A DNA stretch of 64,000 bases from the NCBI RefSeq assembly GCF_000176155.1, contig NZ_ACZO01000006.1:1-64000 (forward strand). The letters are read 5' to 3'. This stretch comes from Vibrio metschnikovii CIP 69.14 (GTDB taxonomy: Bacteria > Pseudomonadota > Gammaproteobacteria > Enterobacterales > Vibrionaceae). The notes beneath the pieces are model-generated. The model was not told the DNA's origin, made no database searches, and saw nothing but the letters and a program-made list of their open reading frames with translations. Made by a program: the position numbers and the translations under genes. Numbering within the stretch: position 1 is the stretch's first letter; each line of letters begins with the position of its first letter. This document shows, in pieces, positions 9,194 through 18,908 of the stretch.

Positions 9194-10444
9194 ATGGGCC
9201 TTAAAAAGTTTCTTGAAGACATCGAGCCTCATTTTGAGCCAGGTGGAAAACATGAGAAGTGGTTTGCTTTATATGAAGCTGCTGCAACGTTGTTTTATAC
9301 ACCGGGCCTAGTGACGAAAAAAAGCTCACACGTGCGTGATAGCGTTGATTTAAAACGCATCATGATCATGGTTTGGTTTGCGGTATTCCCTGCTACTTTC
9401 TGGGGAATGTACAACGCAGGCGGCCAAGCCATTTCTGCCCTATTGCACATGTCTGCATCTGGTCAGCTGGATTTAGCAGCAGCAATCGCAGGCAACTGGC
9501 ACTACTGGTTGACCGAAATGCTGGGTGGTACCATTTCTGCTGAGGCAGGCTGGGGCTCCAAAATGTTGCTCGGGGCAACTTACTTCCTACCAATTTATGC
9601 AACCGTCTTTATTGTTGGTGGTTTCTGGGAAGTATTGTTCTGTATGGTACGCAAACATGAAGTGAATGAGGGTTTCTTTGTTACTTCAATTCTGTTTGCT
9701 TTGATTGTTCCACCCACGTTACCACTTTGGCAAGCGGCATTAGGTATTACCTTTGGTGTTGTGGTTGCGAAAGAAATTTTCGGTGGTACTGGACGTAACT
9801 TCCTAAACCCTGCGTTGGCTGGCCGTGCTTTCCTGTTTTTTGCTTATCCAGCACAAATTTCAGGGGATACAGTATGGACGGCTGCTGATGGTTACTCGGG
9901 TGCAACTGCACTTAGCCAGTGGGCGCAAGGTGGTTCAGGTAGTCTTGTACATACGGTAACCGGTGAGACGATCACTTGGATGGATGCCTTTATTGGTAAT
10001 ATTCCAGGTTCGATTGGTGAAGTATCTACACTGGCGCTGATATTAGGCGGTATATTTATCGTCTATATGGGTATCGCCTCATGGCGTATTATTGCCGGCG
10101 TTATGATTGGTATGGTGGCGTTAGCAACCTTATTTAATGTGATCGGCTCTGATACTAACCCTCTATTTAGTATGCCTTGGCACTGGCATTTAGTGTTGGG
10201 CGGATTTGCATTCGGTATGATTTTCATGGCGACTGATCCTGTCTCCGCCGCGTTTACCAATAACGGTAAGTGGGCATATGGTATCTTAATTGGTGCTATG
10301 TGTGTCCTCATTCGTGTGGTTAACCCAGCGTATCCTGAAGGGATGATGTTGGCTATCCTGTTTGCAAACTTGTTTGCACCTCTGTTCGACAATTTGGTTG
10401 TAGAGAGAAATATCAAACGGAGAGAAGCCCGCTATGGCAAGTAA
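9194..10444 (+). CDS. nqrB: Na+-translocating NADH:quinone reductase subunit B
   Basis: NqrB, 416 residues, the large membrane subunit with about 10 helices. It carries a covalently bound FMN on a threonine in the motif SGAT, seen here at residues 235-238 (Thr-238), and is the main site of sodium translocation. The segment [14 protein letters not shown] and the [14 protein letters not shown] stretch are typical of the NqrB/RnfD family. It overlaps nqrC by 11 nt, consistent with translational coupling. ApbE, encoded downstream, would attach the flavin. Confidence 0.98.
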   Translation: MGLKKFLEDIEPHFEPGGKHEKWFALYEAAATLFYTPGLVTKKSSHVRDSVDLKRIMIMVWFAVFPATFWGMYNAGGQAISALLHMSASGQLDLAAAIAGNWHYWLTEMLGGTISAEAGWGSKMLLGATYFLPIYATVFIVGGFWEVLFCMVRKHEVNEGFFVTSILFALIVPPTLPLWQAALGITFGVVVAKEIFGGTGRNFLNPALAGRAFLFFAYPAQISGDTVWTAADGYSGATALSQWAQGGSGSLVHTVTGETITWMDAFIGNIPGSIGEVSTLALILGGIFIVYMGIASWRIIAGVMIGMVALATLFNVIGSDTNPLFSMPWHWHLVLGGFAFGMIFMATDPVSAAFTNNGKWAYGILIGAMCVLIRVVNPAYPEGMMLAILFANLFAPLFDNLVVERNIKRREARYGK

Positions 10445-11207
10445 TAACGATAGCATTAAAAAAACGCTGTTGGTTGTTATCGCATTGAGCCTAGTGTGCT
10501 CGATTGTGGTTTCTGCTTCAGCGATCATTTTAAAAGACCGCCAAACCAATAATGCTTTGCTTGATATGCAAAGTAATATTGTCTCGGTGGCGGGCTTAGA
10601 AGCTCGTAATCCGCAAGAAATTCAAGCACAGTTCCGCTCCAATATCGTGCCTCGTTTGGTCGATTTTAGTACCGGTAATTTTGTTGAGGGAGATGCGGCA
10701 AACTTTGACCAGAGAGCAGCGTCGCGTAATCCTAGTGAGTCTATTCGTCTACCAGCCGATCAAGACCCAGCTAAAATCCTACGTCGCTCTAATCTTGGTG
10801 TTGTCTATTTAGTTAAAGGCGATGAAGGGTACTCCAAAGTTATTTTACCGATGCACGGTAACGGCTTATGGTCGATGATGTACGCTTTTGTTGCTGTAGA
10901 AATGGATGGTAATACTGTTGCGGGCATTACTTACTACGAGCAGGGTGAAACTCCTGGGCTTGGTGGTGAAGTAGAAAACCCAAGATGGCGTCAACAATTT
11001 GTAGGTAAGCAATTGTTTGATGAAAATCATCGTCCAGCGCTTCGCGTCTACAAAGGTGGTGCGCCTGAAGGATCTATTCACGGTGTTGATGGACTGTCTG
11101 GAGCGACACTGACGGCTAATGGTGTACAACATACGTTTGACTTCTGGTTGGGTGACATGGGCTTTGGTCCATTCCTTGCAAAAGTTCGTGACGGAGGCCT
11201 GAACTAA
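10434..11207 (+). CDS. nqrC: Na+-translocating NADH:quinone reductase subunit C
   Basis: NqrC, 257 residues, with one N-terminal membrane helix (about residues 11-32) and a periplasmic FMN-binding domain. The second covalent FMN is attached through a phosphoester to Thr in SGAT, here residues 222-225 (Thr-225, the same number as in V. cholerae). [15 protein letters not shown] is a family signature. The stop overlaps the nqrD start by one base (TAATG). Confidence 0.98.
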   Translation: MASNNDSIKKTLLVVIALSLVCSIVVSASAIILKDRQTNNALLDMQSNIVSVAGLEARNPQEIQAQFRSNIVPRLVDFSTGNFVEGDAANFDQRAASRNPSESIRLPADQDPAKILRRSNLGVVYLVKGDEGYSKVILPMHGNGLWSMMYAFVAVEMDGNTVAGITYYEQGETPGLGGEVENPRWRQQFVGKQLFDENHRPALRVYKGGAPEGSIHGVDGLSGATLTANGVQHTFDFWLGDMGFGPFLAKVRDGGLN

Positions 11208-11839
11208 TGGCTAACGCAAAAGAAATGAAAAAAAGTTTGTTAGCGCCAGTGTTGGACAATAACCCAATTGCACTACAAGTGCTTGGTGTGTGTTCTGCAT
11301 TAGCGGTAACAACTAAGCTAGAAACTGCTTTTGTTATGACACTTGCGGTTATCTTTGTAACTGCATTTTCTAACTTGTTTGTTTCTATTATTCGTAATCA
11401 CATTCCTAATAGTGTGCGGATTATCGTGCAAATGGCGATTATCGCTTCGTTGGTTATCGTGGTTGACCAGTTCTTAAAAGCTTTCTTATACGATATTTCT
11501 AAACAACTATCGGTATTCGTTGGCTTGATCATTACTAACTGTATCGTTATGGGACGCGCCGAAGCGTTTGCGATGAAATCAGCGCCCTTACCCTCATTGA
11601 TTGACGGTATCGGCAATGGACTAGGTTATGGTTTTGTCCTGATCACGGTTGCTTTTTTCCGCGAACTGCTTGGCTCTGGTCAACTGTTTGGTTTAGAAGT
11701 CTTGCCACTGGTAAGTAACGGCGGATGGTATCAGCCAAATGGTATGATGCTGCTCGCGCCATCGGCCTTCTTCTTAATCGGTTTCTTGATTTGGGCTATC
11801 CGTACGGTGAAACCAGCACAAGTCGAAGCGAAGGAGTAA
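11207..11839 (+). CDS. nqrD: Na+-translocating NADH:quinone reductase subunit D
   Basis: NqrD, 210 residues, a hydrophobic integral membrane subunit with about six helices, homologous to NqrE and RnfE. Together with NqrE it holds an iron centre in the middle of the membrane; the [13 protein letters not shown] segment contains one of the cysteines. [20 protein letters not shown] at the N-terminus is strongly conserved. It is translationally coupled to nqrC and is followed after 7 nt by nqrE. Confidence 0.97.
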   Translation: MANAKEMKKSLLAPVLDNNPIALQVLGVCSALAVTTKLETAFVMTLAVIFVTAFSNLFVSIIRNHIPNSVRIIVQMAIIASLVIVVDQFLKAFLYDISKQLSVFVGLIITNCIVMGRAEAFAMKSAPLPSLIDGIGNGLGYGFVLITVAFFRELLGSGQLFGLEVLPLVSNGGWYQPNGMMLLAPSAFFLIGFLIWAIRTVKPAQVEAKE

Positions 11840-11846
11840 AACTGCA

Positions 11847-12443
11847 ATGGAACATTATATTAGTTTGCTTGTTCGTTCGATCTTTATCGAGAACTTAGCG
11901 CTATCGTTTTTCTTAGGGATGTGTACTTTCTTGGCGGTATCTAAGAAAGTAAAAACCTCTTTTGGCTTAGGTGTCGCGGTGATTGTGGTTCTAACCATTG
12001 CCGTGCCGGTGAACAATTTACTCTATAACTTGGTGTTGAAAGACAGCGCGTTAGTCGACGGAGTAGACCTGAGCTTTTTGAATTTCATCACCTTTATTGG
12101 GGTAATTGCTGCCTTAGTTCAGATTTTAGAGATGGTGTTGGACCGATTCTTCCCACCGCTATATAACGCGCTAGGCATTTTCTTACCCTTAATTACGGTG
12201 AACTGTGCCATCTTTGGTGGTGTGTCTTTCATGGTGCAACGCGATTACAACTTCACTGAGTCGATTGTTTATGGCTTTGGTTCTGGTGTCGGTTGGATGT
12301 TGGCGATTGTTGCGCTTGCGGGCATTCGCGAGAAAATGAAATATTCAGACGTTCCTCCAGGATTACGTGGTTTAGGTATCACGTTTATCACGGTAGGTTT
12401 GATGGCGTTAGGCTTTATGTCTTTCTCTGGTGTTCAACTGTAA
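11847..12443 (+). CDS. nqrE: Na+-translocating NADH:quinone reductase subunit E
   Basis: NqrE, 198 residues, six predicted membrane helices in inverted topology relative to NqrD. Its cysteines ([12 protein letters not shown] near 24-36 and [12 protein letters not shown] in the second half) provide ligands of the intramembrane iron centre shared with NqrD. The family is related to RnfA. Its gene lies 33 nt before nqrF. Confidence 0.97.
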   Translation: MEHYISLLVRSIFIENLALSFFLGMCTFLAVSKKVKTSFGLGVAVIVVLTIAVPVNNLLYNLVLKDSALVDGVDLSFLNFITFIGVIAALVQILEMVLDRFFPPLYNALGIFLPLITVNCAIFGGVSFMVQRDYNFTESIVYGFGSGVGWMLAIVALAGIREKMKYSDVPPGLRGLGITFITVGLMALGFMSFSGVQL

Positions 12444-12476
12444 GTCGGGTAGGCCGCAACAATAAAGGAATAGTCA

Positions 12477-13703
12477 ATGCTAAGTATTATCCTTGGTGTC
12501 GTGATGTTTACCATTATCGTTCTAGCGTTGGTATTAGTGATTTTATTCGCTAAGTCCAAGCTGGTACCTTCAGGTGACATTACCATCTCAATTAATGGTG
12601 AGCCAGATAAGGCCATCTTAACTCAGCCAGGTGGCAAGTTACTCAGTGCCTTAGCGGGTTCAGGAATTTTTGTTTCTTCAGCTTGTGGTGGCGGTGGTTC
12701 TTGTGGACAGTGCCGAGTAAAAATCAAATCGGGCGGTGGTGATATTCTGCCTACCGAGCTTGATCATATCAGTAAAGGTGAAGCCCGAGAAGGCGAGCGT
12801 CTTGCTTGTCAGGTCGCAGTGAAAACCGATATGGATATTGAGCTTCCAGAAGAGATTTTTGGGGTGAAACGTTGGGAATGTGAAGTTATCTCTAATGATA
12901 ACAAAGCAACCTTCATTAAAGAGCTCAAGCTACAGATTCCGGATGGTGAGTCAGTACCATTCAGAGCTGGTGGCTATATTCAGATTGAAGCACCAGCACA
13001 TCACATTAAATACTCTGATTTTGATGTTCCAGAAGAGTATCGTGGTGACTGGGACAAGTTTAACTTGTTCCGCTACGAGTCGAAGGTTGATGAAGATATC
13101 ATTCGCGCTTACTCAATGGCTAACTATCCTGAAGAGTTTGGGATTATTATGCTTAACGTGCGTATTGCAACGCCGCCGCCAAATAATCCTGATGTGCCAC
13201 CAGGTCAAATGTCCTCGTATATTTGGTCACTGAAAGCTGGTGATAAATGTACTATTTCTGGTCCGTTTGGTGAATTCTTCGCTAAAGATACTGATGCAGA
13301 AATGGTGTTTATCGGTGGTGGTGCTGGCATGGCTCCAATGCGTTCGCATATTTTCGACCAGCTTAAGCGTTTGAAATCAAAACGTAAGATGTCTTTCTGG
13401 TACGGTGCGCGTTCTAAACGTGAAATGTTCTACGTTGAAGATTTTGATGGTCTGGCAGCAGAAAATCCGAATTTCGTTTGGCATTGTGCATTATCTGATC
13501 CGATGCCTGAAGACAACTGGGATGGCTATACTGGCTTTATCCATAATGTATTGTATGAAAATTATCTGCGCGATCACGATGCGCCAGAAGATTGTGAATA
13601 CTACATGTGTGGGCCACCGATGATGAATGCTGCGGTTATCGGCATGTTGAAAGATCTCGGTGTAGAAGATGAGAATATTCTACTGGATGATTTTGGCGGT
13701 TAA
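12477..13703 (+). CDS. nqrF: Na+-translocating NADH:quinone reductase subunit F
   Basis: NqrF, 408 residues, is the electron entry subunit that oxidises NADH. One N-terminal helix (about 3-25) is followed by a 2Fe-2S ferredoxin domain with cysteines C70, C76, C79 and C111, then a ferredoxin reductase-like module with the FAD-binding RAYSMANYP and the NADH-binding [11 protein letters not shown] and [10 protein letters not shown] motifs. All key residues are present. It ends the structural operon and is followed by a terminator. Confidence 0.98.
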   Translation: MLSIILGVVMFTIIVLALVLVILFAKSKLVPSGDITISINGEPDKAILTQPGGKLLSALAGSGIFVSSACGGGGSCGQCRVKIKSGGGDILPTELDHISKGEAREGERLACQVAVKTDMDIELPEEIFGVKRWECEVISNDNKATFIKELKLQIPDGESVPFRAGGYIQIEAPAHHIKYSDFDVPEEYRGDWDKFNLFRYESKVDEDIIRAYSMANYPEEFGIIMLNVRIATPPPNNPDVPPGQMSSYIWSLKAGDKCTISGPFGEFFAKDTDAEMVFIGGGAGMAPMRSHIFDQLKRLKSKRKMSFWYGARSKREMFYVEDFDGLAAENPNFVWHCALSDPMPEDNWDGYTGFIHNVLYENYLRDHDAPEDCEYYMCGPPMMNAAVIGMLKDLGVEDENILLDDFGG

Positions 13704-13723
13704 TCGCTAATTATCGCAAAACC

Positions 13724-13757
13724 GATGGCTGGCTCAGATGAGTCAGCCATTATTTTT
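13724..13757 (+). terminator. Terminator after nqrF
   Basis: ATGGCTGGCTC and GAGTCAGCCAT pair with one G-T wobble around an AGAT loop, followed by TATTTTT. It ends the nqrABCDEF transcript, so apbE needs its own promoter or read-through. Confidence 0.8.
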
Positions 13758-13960
13758 CTGCCGAGAGTATAACGTGAGAAAATAGGTCTGTTGATTGCCA
13801 TACACTCAAACGACGTTAAGTTGTCGTTAGGCGACAGGTAAGTGAATTTCGATACGTAAAGATAACGGATGAGAATGAACGAATGTTGCCACTACTATGG
13901 CTGAAAGTGGTAAGGGATAAAACACACCTATGAGTTCATGATCTAATGAGGTATTAATAA

Positions 13961-14971
13961 GTGAAGAAATGGCTTGTTGCATTCGCATCGCTAATTTTTA
14001 TGGCTGGATGTGAAAAATCAGTTGAATTGGTCCATTTAAATGGGCCAACGATGGGGACGACCTACAATATAAAGTACACTCAACAAGCAGGTATTCCTGA
14101 CTCATCTCATTTACAAACAGAGATCGATCGTTTGTTAGAGCAAGTCAATGACCAGATGTCAACGTACCGTGAAGATTCTGAACTCAGTCGCTTTAATCAA
14201 CATCAAAGTAGCGAGCCTTTTCAGGTCTCAGAGCAAACGGCAACGGTTGTGAAAGAGGCAATTCGACTGAATGCGCTCACCTTGGGAGCATTAGATGTGA
14301 CGGTCGGGCCTTTGGTTAATTTATGGGGCTTTGGTCCAGAAGCGCGCCGAGATACAGTACCTAGTGAGCAAGAGTTAGCCGCACGAAAAGCCAAAACAGG
14401 CATAGAACATTTATCCATTGCTGGGCATTTTTTAAGTAAAGCTATCCCTGATTTATACGTTGATTTGTCAACCATCGCCAAAGGTTGGGGAGTTGATGTT
14501 GTTGCCGACTTTATCGAATCGCAAGGGATTGAGAATTACATGGTTGAAGTTGGCGGAGAAATGCGCCTTAAGGGCCTTAATGCTCAAGGCATTCCTTGGC
14601 GAATTGCGATTGAAAAACCGTCTGTACAAGAGCGCTCAGTTCAAGAGATAATTGAACCCGGTAATATGGCTATTGCCACTTCTGGTGATTATCGGAATTA
14701 TTTTGAACGCGATGGTATGCGTTATTCACACATTATTAATCCACAAACGGGTTATCCAATCGATAATAAAGTGGTTTCAGTTACGGTTCTGGATAAATCG
14801 AGCATGACCGCTGATGGTCTTTCAACGGGTCTTATGGTGCTAGGTGAAGAAAAGGCGATGGCGGTGGCTGAGTTAAATCAAATCCCCGTATTTATGATTA
14901 TTAAAACAGATGATGGCTTTAGAGAGGTGGTTTCTAGTGCATTTCAGCCTTATCTTAATCGGTCAAAATAA
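13961..14971 (+). CDS. apbE: FAD:protein FMN transferase ApbE
   Basis: A 336-residue lipoprotein: signal sequence MKKWLVAFASLIFMAGC with lipobox MAGC (Cys-17). ApbE cleaves FAD in the periplasm and transfers FMN to the Thr of flavinylation motifs, here those of NqrB and NqrC. The flavin-binding MGTTYNIKY, VDLSTIAKGWGVD, GDYRNYFERDG and SHIINPQTGYPI segments are all present. GTG is the start, supported by GAGG 9 nt upstream. Its place between nqrF and nqrM ties it to assembly of the sodium pump. Confidence 0.96.
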   Translation: MKKWLVAFASLIFMAGCEKSVELVHLNGPTMGTTYNIKYTQQAGIPDSSHLQTEIDRLLEQVNDQMSTYREDSELSRFNQHQSSEPFQVSEQTATVVKEAIRLNALTLGALDVTVGPLVNLWGFGPEARRDTVPSEQELAARKAKTGIEHLSIAGHFLSKAIPDLYVDLSTIAKGWGVDVVADFIESQGIENYMVEVGGEMRLKGLNAQGIPWRIAIEKPSVQERSVQEIIEPGNMAIATSGDYRNYFERDGMRYSHIINPQTGYPIDNKVVSVTVLDKSSMTADGLSTGLMVLGEEKAMAVAELNQIPVFMIIKTDDGFREVVSSAFQPYLNRSK

Positions 14972-14988
14972 AGAGTGAGTCAGTTACG

Positions 14989-15222
14989 ATGAGTACTTTT
15001 TTTATAACATTTGCTGTCTTTATGGCAGTGATTGCTGCAATGGCAGTAGGCTATATTTTTCAAAAGAAAGTCGTGAAAGGCAGTTGTGGCGGTCTTGGTG
15101 CGGTTGGTATTGAAAAGGTTTGTAATTGCCCTGAACCTTGTGATGCTCGTAAAAAACGAGAAGCACGTGCCGCAGCTCGTGCTGAACGGTTAGCAGCATG
15201 GGAAAAAGACCGAATTGCTTAA
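14989..15222 (+). CDS. nqrM: Na+-NQR maturation factor NqrM
   Basis: A 77-residue protein (DUF539 family) with one N-terminal membrane helix (about residues 4-24), a cysteine-rich middle with SCGGLGAVGIEKVCNCPEPC (four cysteines), and a basic Ala/Arg-rich tail. NqrM is required for a functional Na+-NQR, presumably by delivering iron to the NqrD/NqrE site through its cysteines. It follows apbE by 17 nt and is likely cotranscribed with it. Confidence 0.95.
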   Translation: MSTFFITFAVFMAVIAAMAVGYIFQKKVVKGSCGGLGAVGIEKVCNCPEPCDARKKREARAAARAERLAAWEKDRIA

Positions 15223-15241
15223 TCTTTTTATGTGCGATGAA

Positions 15242-15369
15242 TATACCCAAACAACTTGGAGTTGCAGGTAGGCGGCAAGTGAGTAAATCGCCATGAGCAT
15301 AGGCAGACTATATGATTGGGGTGTACGAACGCAACCAACACCGCTGCCGCTTCAAGGAGGAAGGGTAAA
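15242..15369. repeat. ERIC-like intergenic repeat
   Basis: A 128-bp element bounded by TATACCC (15242-15248) and a degenerate GGGTAAA (15363-15369). The interior has the ERIC features CAACTT near the left end, GGCGGCAAGTGAGTAAATC, GATTGGGGTGTACGAACGC near 15314-15332 and CGCTGCCGCTTCAAGG near the right end. Length and end sequences match the full-length enterobacterial repetitive intergenic consensus (about 127 bp), which also occurs in vibrios. It is a non-coding, non-autonomous element that folds into a long hairpin when transcribed. Confidence 0.8.
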
Positions 15370-15399
15370 GCCATTAACGCTTTTCTCAATCAAGTAATC

Positions 15400-15432
15400 A
15401 ACACCTCGCCATCTGGGCGAGGTGTTTTTTTA
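15400..15432 (+). terminator. Terminator after apbE-nqrM
   Basis: ACACCTCGCC (15401-15410) pairs with GGCGAGGTGT (15416-15425) and is followed by a run of T. The ERIC element lies between nqrM and this terminator, so it is probably transcribed as the 3' end of the apbE-nqrM message. Confidence 0.88.
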
Positions 15433-15457
15433 TATGCATTTCATAACGAAATATCTA

Positions 15458-15477
15458 TACTGTTCATACATACAGTT
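15458..15477 (+). promoter_or_regulatory. LexA (SOS) box of dinB
   Basis: TACTGTTCATACATACAGTT contains the exact CTGT-N8-ACAG core (15460-15475) with favourable flanking TA and TT. It ends 16 nt before the dinB start, where LexA would block the promoter. This predicts that dinB is induced by DNA damage. Confidence 0.9.
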
Positions 15478-15493
15478 TTGTTCGTGATGCGTG

Positions 15494-16558
15494 ATGGGTG
15501 AATCGATTCGTAAAATTATTCATATTGATATGGACTGTTTTTTCGCTGCCGTAGAAATGCGTGATAATCCTACCTATCGAGATCGACCATTAGCGGTCGG
15601 AGGGAATGAGAAACAGCGCGGTGTGATCAGTACATGTAATTATGAAGCGCGACGTTTTGGTATTCATTCTGCGATGCCAACGGCTCAGGCGCTCAAACTA
15701 TGCCCCCACTTATTGGTGGTGCCGGGTAGAATGTCGGTCTATAAAACTATCTCGCAACATATCCAACAGATTTTTCAGCGTTATACTGCGATTATAGAGC
15801 CCCTGTCATTAGATGAGGCGTTTTTAGATGTCAGTGATGCTCAGACTTATTATGGCAGCGCCACATTAATTGCTGAAGCGATTCGACGTGATATCTGGAA
15901 TGAACTCCAGTTGACGGCCTCTGCCGGCGTTGCACCACTTAAGTTTCTCGCCAAAATTGCCTCTGATATCAATAAACCAAATGGACTGTGCGTAATAACA
16001 CCTGAACAAGTACAAGGCGTTATTGATGGTTTACCTTTAGGTAAAATTCCTGGTGTTGGTAAGGTGAGTTTAGAGAAACTGCATCAAGCTGGATTTTATG
16101 TCTGTGAAGACATAAAAAATAGCGACTATCGACAACTGTTGGTTAGCTTTGGGCGCTTGGGAGCTTCACTGTGGAAAAACAGTCATGGCATTGATGAGCG
16201 GCCGATAGTTGTTGAGCGTGAAAGAAAGTCTGTCGGGGTTGAGCGTACCTTGAGTGAAAATATTCAAACTTACGAACAATGTTGGCAACTCATTGAGCAA
16301 ACTCTATTTCCTGAGCTTGAGCGACGACTAAACCGTTCTTGCCCGCAACGAGGAATCATCAAGCAAGGCATTAAGGTTAAGTTTGCTGATTTTCAACTCA
16401 CGACGATTGAGCATGGACAAACTCAGCTAGAGCGCAATGATTTTAAATCGCTATTAGCTGATGTCCTTCAGCGTCAAAAAGGGCGAGGAATACGCTTACT
16501 GGGACTCAATGTCACCTTAAAACCGCCAGAACCTTTCGTTCAATTAAGCTTTTTTTAA
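15494..16558 (+). CDS. dinB: DNA polymerase IV
   Basis: A 354-residue Y-family translesion polymerase. The catalytic acidic residues are in HIDMDCFF (Asp-12, Asp-14) and SLDEAF (Asp-107, Glu-108); the helix-hairpin-helix IPGVGKVSLEKL is in the thumb, and the little finger fills the C-terminal third. The protein ends in QLSFF, a beta-clamp-binding motif. ATG at 15494 was chosen; a GTG one codon earlier is equally possible. A LexA box lies immediately upstream, so it belongs to the SOS regulon. Confidence 0.96.
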   Translation: MGESIRKIIHIDMDCFFAAVEMRDNPTYRDRPLAVGGNEKQRGVISTCNYEARRFGIHSAMPTAQALKLCPHLLVVPGRMSVYKTISQHIQQIFQRYTAIIEPLSLDEAFLDVSDAQTYYGSATLIAEAIRRDIWNELQLTASAGVAPLKFLAKIASDINKPNGLCVITPEQVQGVIDGLPLGKIPGVGKVSLEKLHQAGFYVCEDIKNSDYRQLLVSFGRLGASLWKNSHGIDERPIVVERERKSVGVERTLSENIQTYEQCWQLIEQTLFPELERRLNRSCPQRGIIKQGIKVKFADFQLTTIEHGQTQLERNDFKSLLADVLQRQKGRGIRLLGLNVTLKPPEPFVQLSFF

Positions 16559-16675
16559 TATCAGCCGCAGTGACATCAAACGTTATCTGAATGTTTCATG
16601 CCAGATTATGACAATTCACTAACTAGGTCGACATTTCGTTAGGATAAGATGTACGCGACTAAGTTTGAGGAAAAT

Positions 16676-17419
16676 ATGAAAAAATTATTGTTACTGTGTG
16701 GGCTTATGGTTAGCCCTTCATTATGGGCAATCACCTGTCCTGTTGAATTGCACAATGAACTGCGTATCACGGCGCAGCAGATCGAAATTCATCACACTGA
16801 TCAACACGCGGTGATCACCCAACAAAATGAACTGTTAATTTCGGGGCAGCCAATAAGAGTAACGAATCAACAACAAGCGGTGTTAAGAGATTATCGACAA
16901 CAGATTGATTCGATTTTGGCTGAGACTCAACAATTAACCAATAAGAACTTACAGCGTAGCCGTATCCTATTAGAAGATGTGGCGGCTCGCCTTGAAGCTC
17001 CTGGAGCTTTTGATAATGTGCAGCATCGGATCGAAGCCTTGTTTAGTGAGGTAGAGGCTCGCTATCATCATCAAGAACAATGGGTGTTTCCTGCGCAAAA
17101 ATTTTCAGTCACCGAGAAAGAGTGGCAGCAAGAATTTGAACGAGCTCAGCAAGCAATCAGTCAACAATTTTTATCGGATGCTTTTATGGTGATTGCGCAA
17201 AAAATGCAGCGCCAAGGAGGAATGAATCTGACTGAACTCACTCGGCAAATGGATGATCTTAAAATCCATGTCACGCAACGTTTAAATGATTACTCACAAC
17301 AATTGACCAGTGAAGTGACTGCGCTGTGTAGCTCGCTAACGCAATTGCAGCAACAAGAGCAAGTATTACATCAATCTATCCCTAGATTAAAAAACTTCTC
17401 ATTACTGAATGAATCATAA
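16676..17419 (+). CDS. YggN-like secreted protein (DUF2884)
   Basis: A 247-residue protein with an N-terminal signal peptide (MKKLLLLCGLMVSPSLWA), so exported to the periplasm. The mature part is rich in Gln (many QQ pairs) and predicted helical with coiled-coil tendency, and holds a pair of cysteines, one near each end. It resembles the DUF2884/YggN family; its function is unknown. ATG at 16676 is preferred over an upstream in-frame start because GAGG (16667-16670) precedes it and it begins the signal peptide. It has its own gap on both sides. Confidence 0.75.
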   Translation: MKKLLLLCGLMVSPSLWAITCPVELHNELRITAQQIEIHHTDQHAVITQQNELLISGQPIRVTNQQQAVLRDYRQQIDSILAETQQLTNKNLQRSRILLEDVAARLEAPGAFDNVQHRIEALFSEVEARYHHQEQWVFPAQKFSVTEKEWQQEFERAQQAISQQFLSDAFMVIAQKMQRQGGMNLTELTRQMDDLKIHVTQRLNDYSQQLTSEVTALCSSLTQLQQQEQVLHQSIPRLKNFSLLNES

Positions 17420-17490
17420 GATAACGATTGTCGATGGATTGATTTTCGATTATTGTACTAGCTTACTAGTTTGATGATGTGTGAGTGGTT

Positions 17491-18846
17491 ATGACACAAG
17501 GTAGTTCACGGGAAACCTTTGGTTCTCGACTTGGTTTTGTTTTAGCAGCCGCAGGAGCAGCGGTGGGGCTTGGGAATATTTGGGGATTTCCTACTCAAGC
17601 GGCCAGCAATGGTGGTGGCGCTTTCCTTTTTGTTTATTTAGTGCTTATTTTTGTCGTCGCTTTTCCTATGTTAGTGGTGGAGATGGCAATTGGTCGATCA
17701 GGTCAAGCTAATCCAGTCGATAGTATGCGCTCACTAACCAATCATCCTTTAGGTAAAAAGGTTGGTGCTTTCGTTGGCTGGGTAGGATTAAGTGTACCCA
17801 GCGCGGTGTTGGCGTTTTATAGTATCGTTGGTGGTTGGATCATCTGTTTTCTGTTCGCCGCGATTACTGATCTGTTGGGATTGACCAATATTAGCTCGTG
17901 GCTTAAAGGTTTTTCCGTCGAACGTAATCTATTAGGCACATTGATTTTTTACTTATTAACCATTTTGATTGTTCGTAGCGGAGTCAAACAAGGTATTGAG
18001 AAGTGGTCAACACGCTTGATGCCTGCGTTATTCGTTTTATTTGCCGTGCTGTTTGTTTATATCATGATGCAGCAGGGGGCTATGGATGGTTTAAAACATT
18101 ACTTAGTACCTGATTTTGAAAAAGTGTGGGATAGAAAACTCATTTTAGCGGCGATGGGACAAGGCTTTTTCTCTTTAACGATCGGCGGTTGTTCGATGTT
18201 GATTTACGGCTCTTACTTAAGTAAAAAAGAGAACTTACCGAAGATGGCGATGAGCGTTACTTTGGTTGATACCAGTGTCGCGTTTATTGCTGGTTTAGTG
18301 GTGATGCCAGCCATGTTTGTGGCGATGCATAATGGTGTACAAATTTATGCTCAAGATGGTTCGTTACTGAGCTCGGATACTTTAGTGTTTACCGTCTTGC
18401 CATTAATGTTCGATAGTCTCGGTTTGCTTGGGCAACTGTTTGCGGTGGTGTTTTTCTTATTATTAACCATTGCCGCATTAACCTCGTCGATCTCGATGTT
18501 GGAATGTCCCGTCGCTTTGGTAAGTGAGCGCTTTAATACGCCACGGGGAAGCACCAGTTGGGTATTGGGTGGTTTGATTGCGTTATTTAGCGTCGTGATA
18601 GTGTATAACTTTGCGAGTCTATTTGGCTTGGTTGCGATGGCGGCAACTCAATATTTACAACCGACAGCGGCATTAATGTTCTGCCTATTTGGCGGCTGGG
18701 TATGGAGTCGTCATGCTAAGTTCAAAGAGTTGCAACACGGTTATCCCGAGTTTGCAGGTAGTTGGTTTGCGAAAATCTGGCCGTGGTATGTCAAATTTGT
18801 TTGTCCGCTTTTGGTGACAACCGTAATTTGGGCTTCTTTTACCTAG
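17491..18846 (+). CDS. Sodium-dependent transporter, NSS/SNF family
   Basis: A 451-residue inner-membrane protein with about 11-12 helices, of the neurotransmitter:sodium symporter family (LeuT-like). These carriers use the sodium gradient to take up amino acids or related compounds; the substrate here cannot be read from sequence. Helix 1 carries the unwound sodium/substrate segment AAVGLGNIWGFP, and helix 6 the GQGFFSLTIGGCSM segment. A GTG two codons upstream is an alternative start. Use of sodium fits a cell that makes a sodium gradient with the nearby Na+-NQR. Confidence 0.9.
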   Translation: MTQGSSRETFGSRLGFVLAAAGAAVGLGNIWGFPTQAASNGGGAFLFVYLVLIFVVAFPMLVVEMAIGRSGQANPVDSMRSLTNHPLGKKVGAFVGWVGLSVPSAVLAFYSIVGGWIICFLFAAITDLLGLTNISSWLKGFSVERNLLGTLIFYLLTILIVRSGVKQGIEKWSTRLMPALFVLFAVLFVYIMMQQGAMDGLKHYLVPDFEKVWDRKLILAAMGQGFFSLTIGGCSMLIYGSYLSKKENLPKMAMSVTLVDTSVAFIAGLVVMPAMFVAMHNGVQIYAQDGSLLSSDTLVFTVLPLMFDSLGLLGQLFAVVFFLLLTIAALTSSISMLECPVALVSERFNTPRGSTSWVLGGLIALFSVVIVYNFASLFGLVAMAATQYLQPTAALMFCLFGGWVWSRHAKFKELQHGYPEFAGSWFAKIWPWYVKFVCPLLVTTVIWASFT

Positions 18847-18871
18847 CTGATAATAAACCGCAAGATAGATA

Positions 18872-18902
18872 AATGCCCTTGTTGATAAACCACAAGGGCA
18901 TT
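18872..18902. terminator. Hairpin between convergent genes
   Basis: AATGCCCTTG (18872-18881) pairs with CAAGGGCATT (18893-18902). It lies in the short gap between the transporter stop and the end of the leftward M14 gene. No clear T run exists on either side, so termination strength is uncertain. Confidence 0.5.
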
Positions 18903-18908
18903 ATTGGA

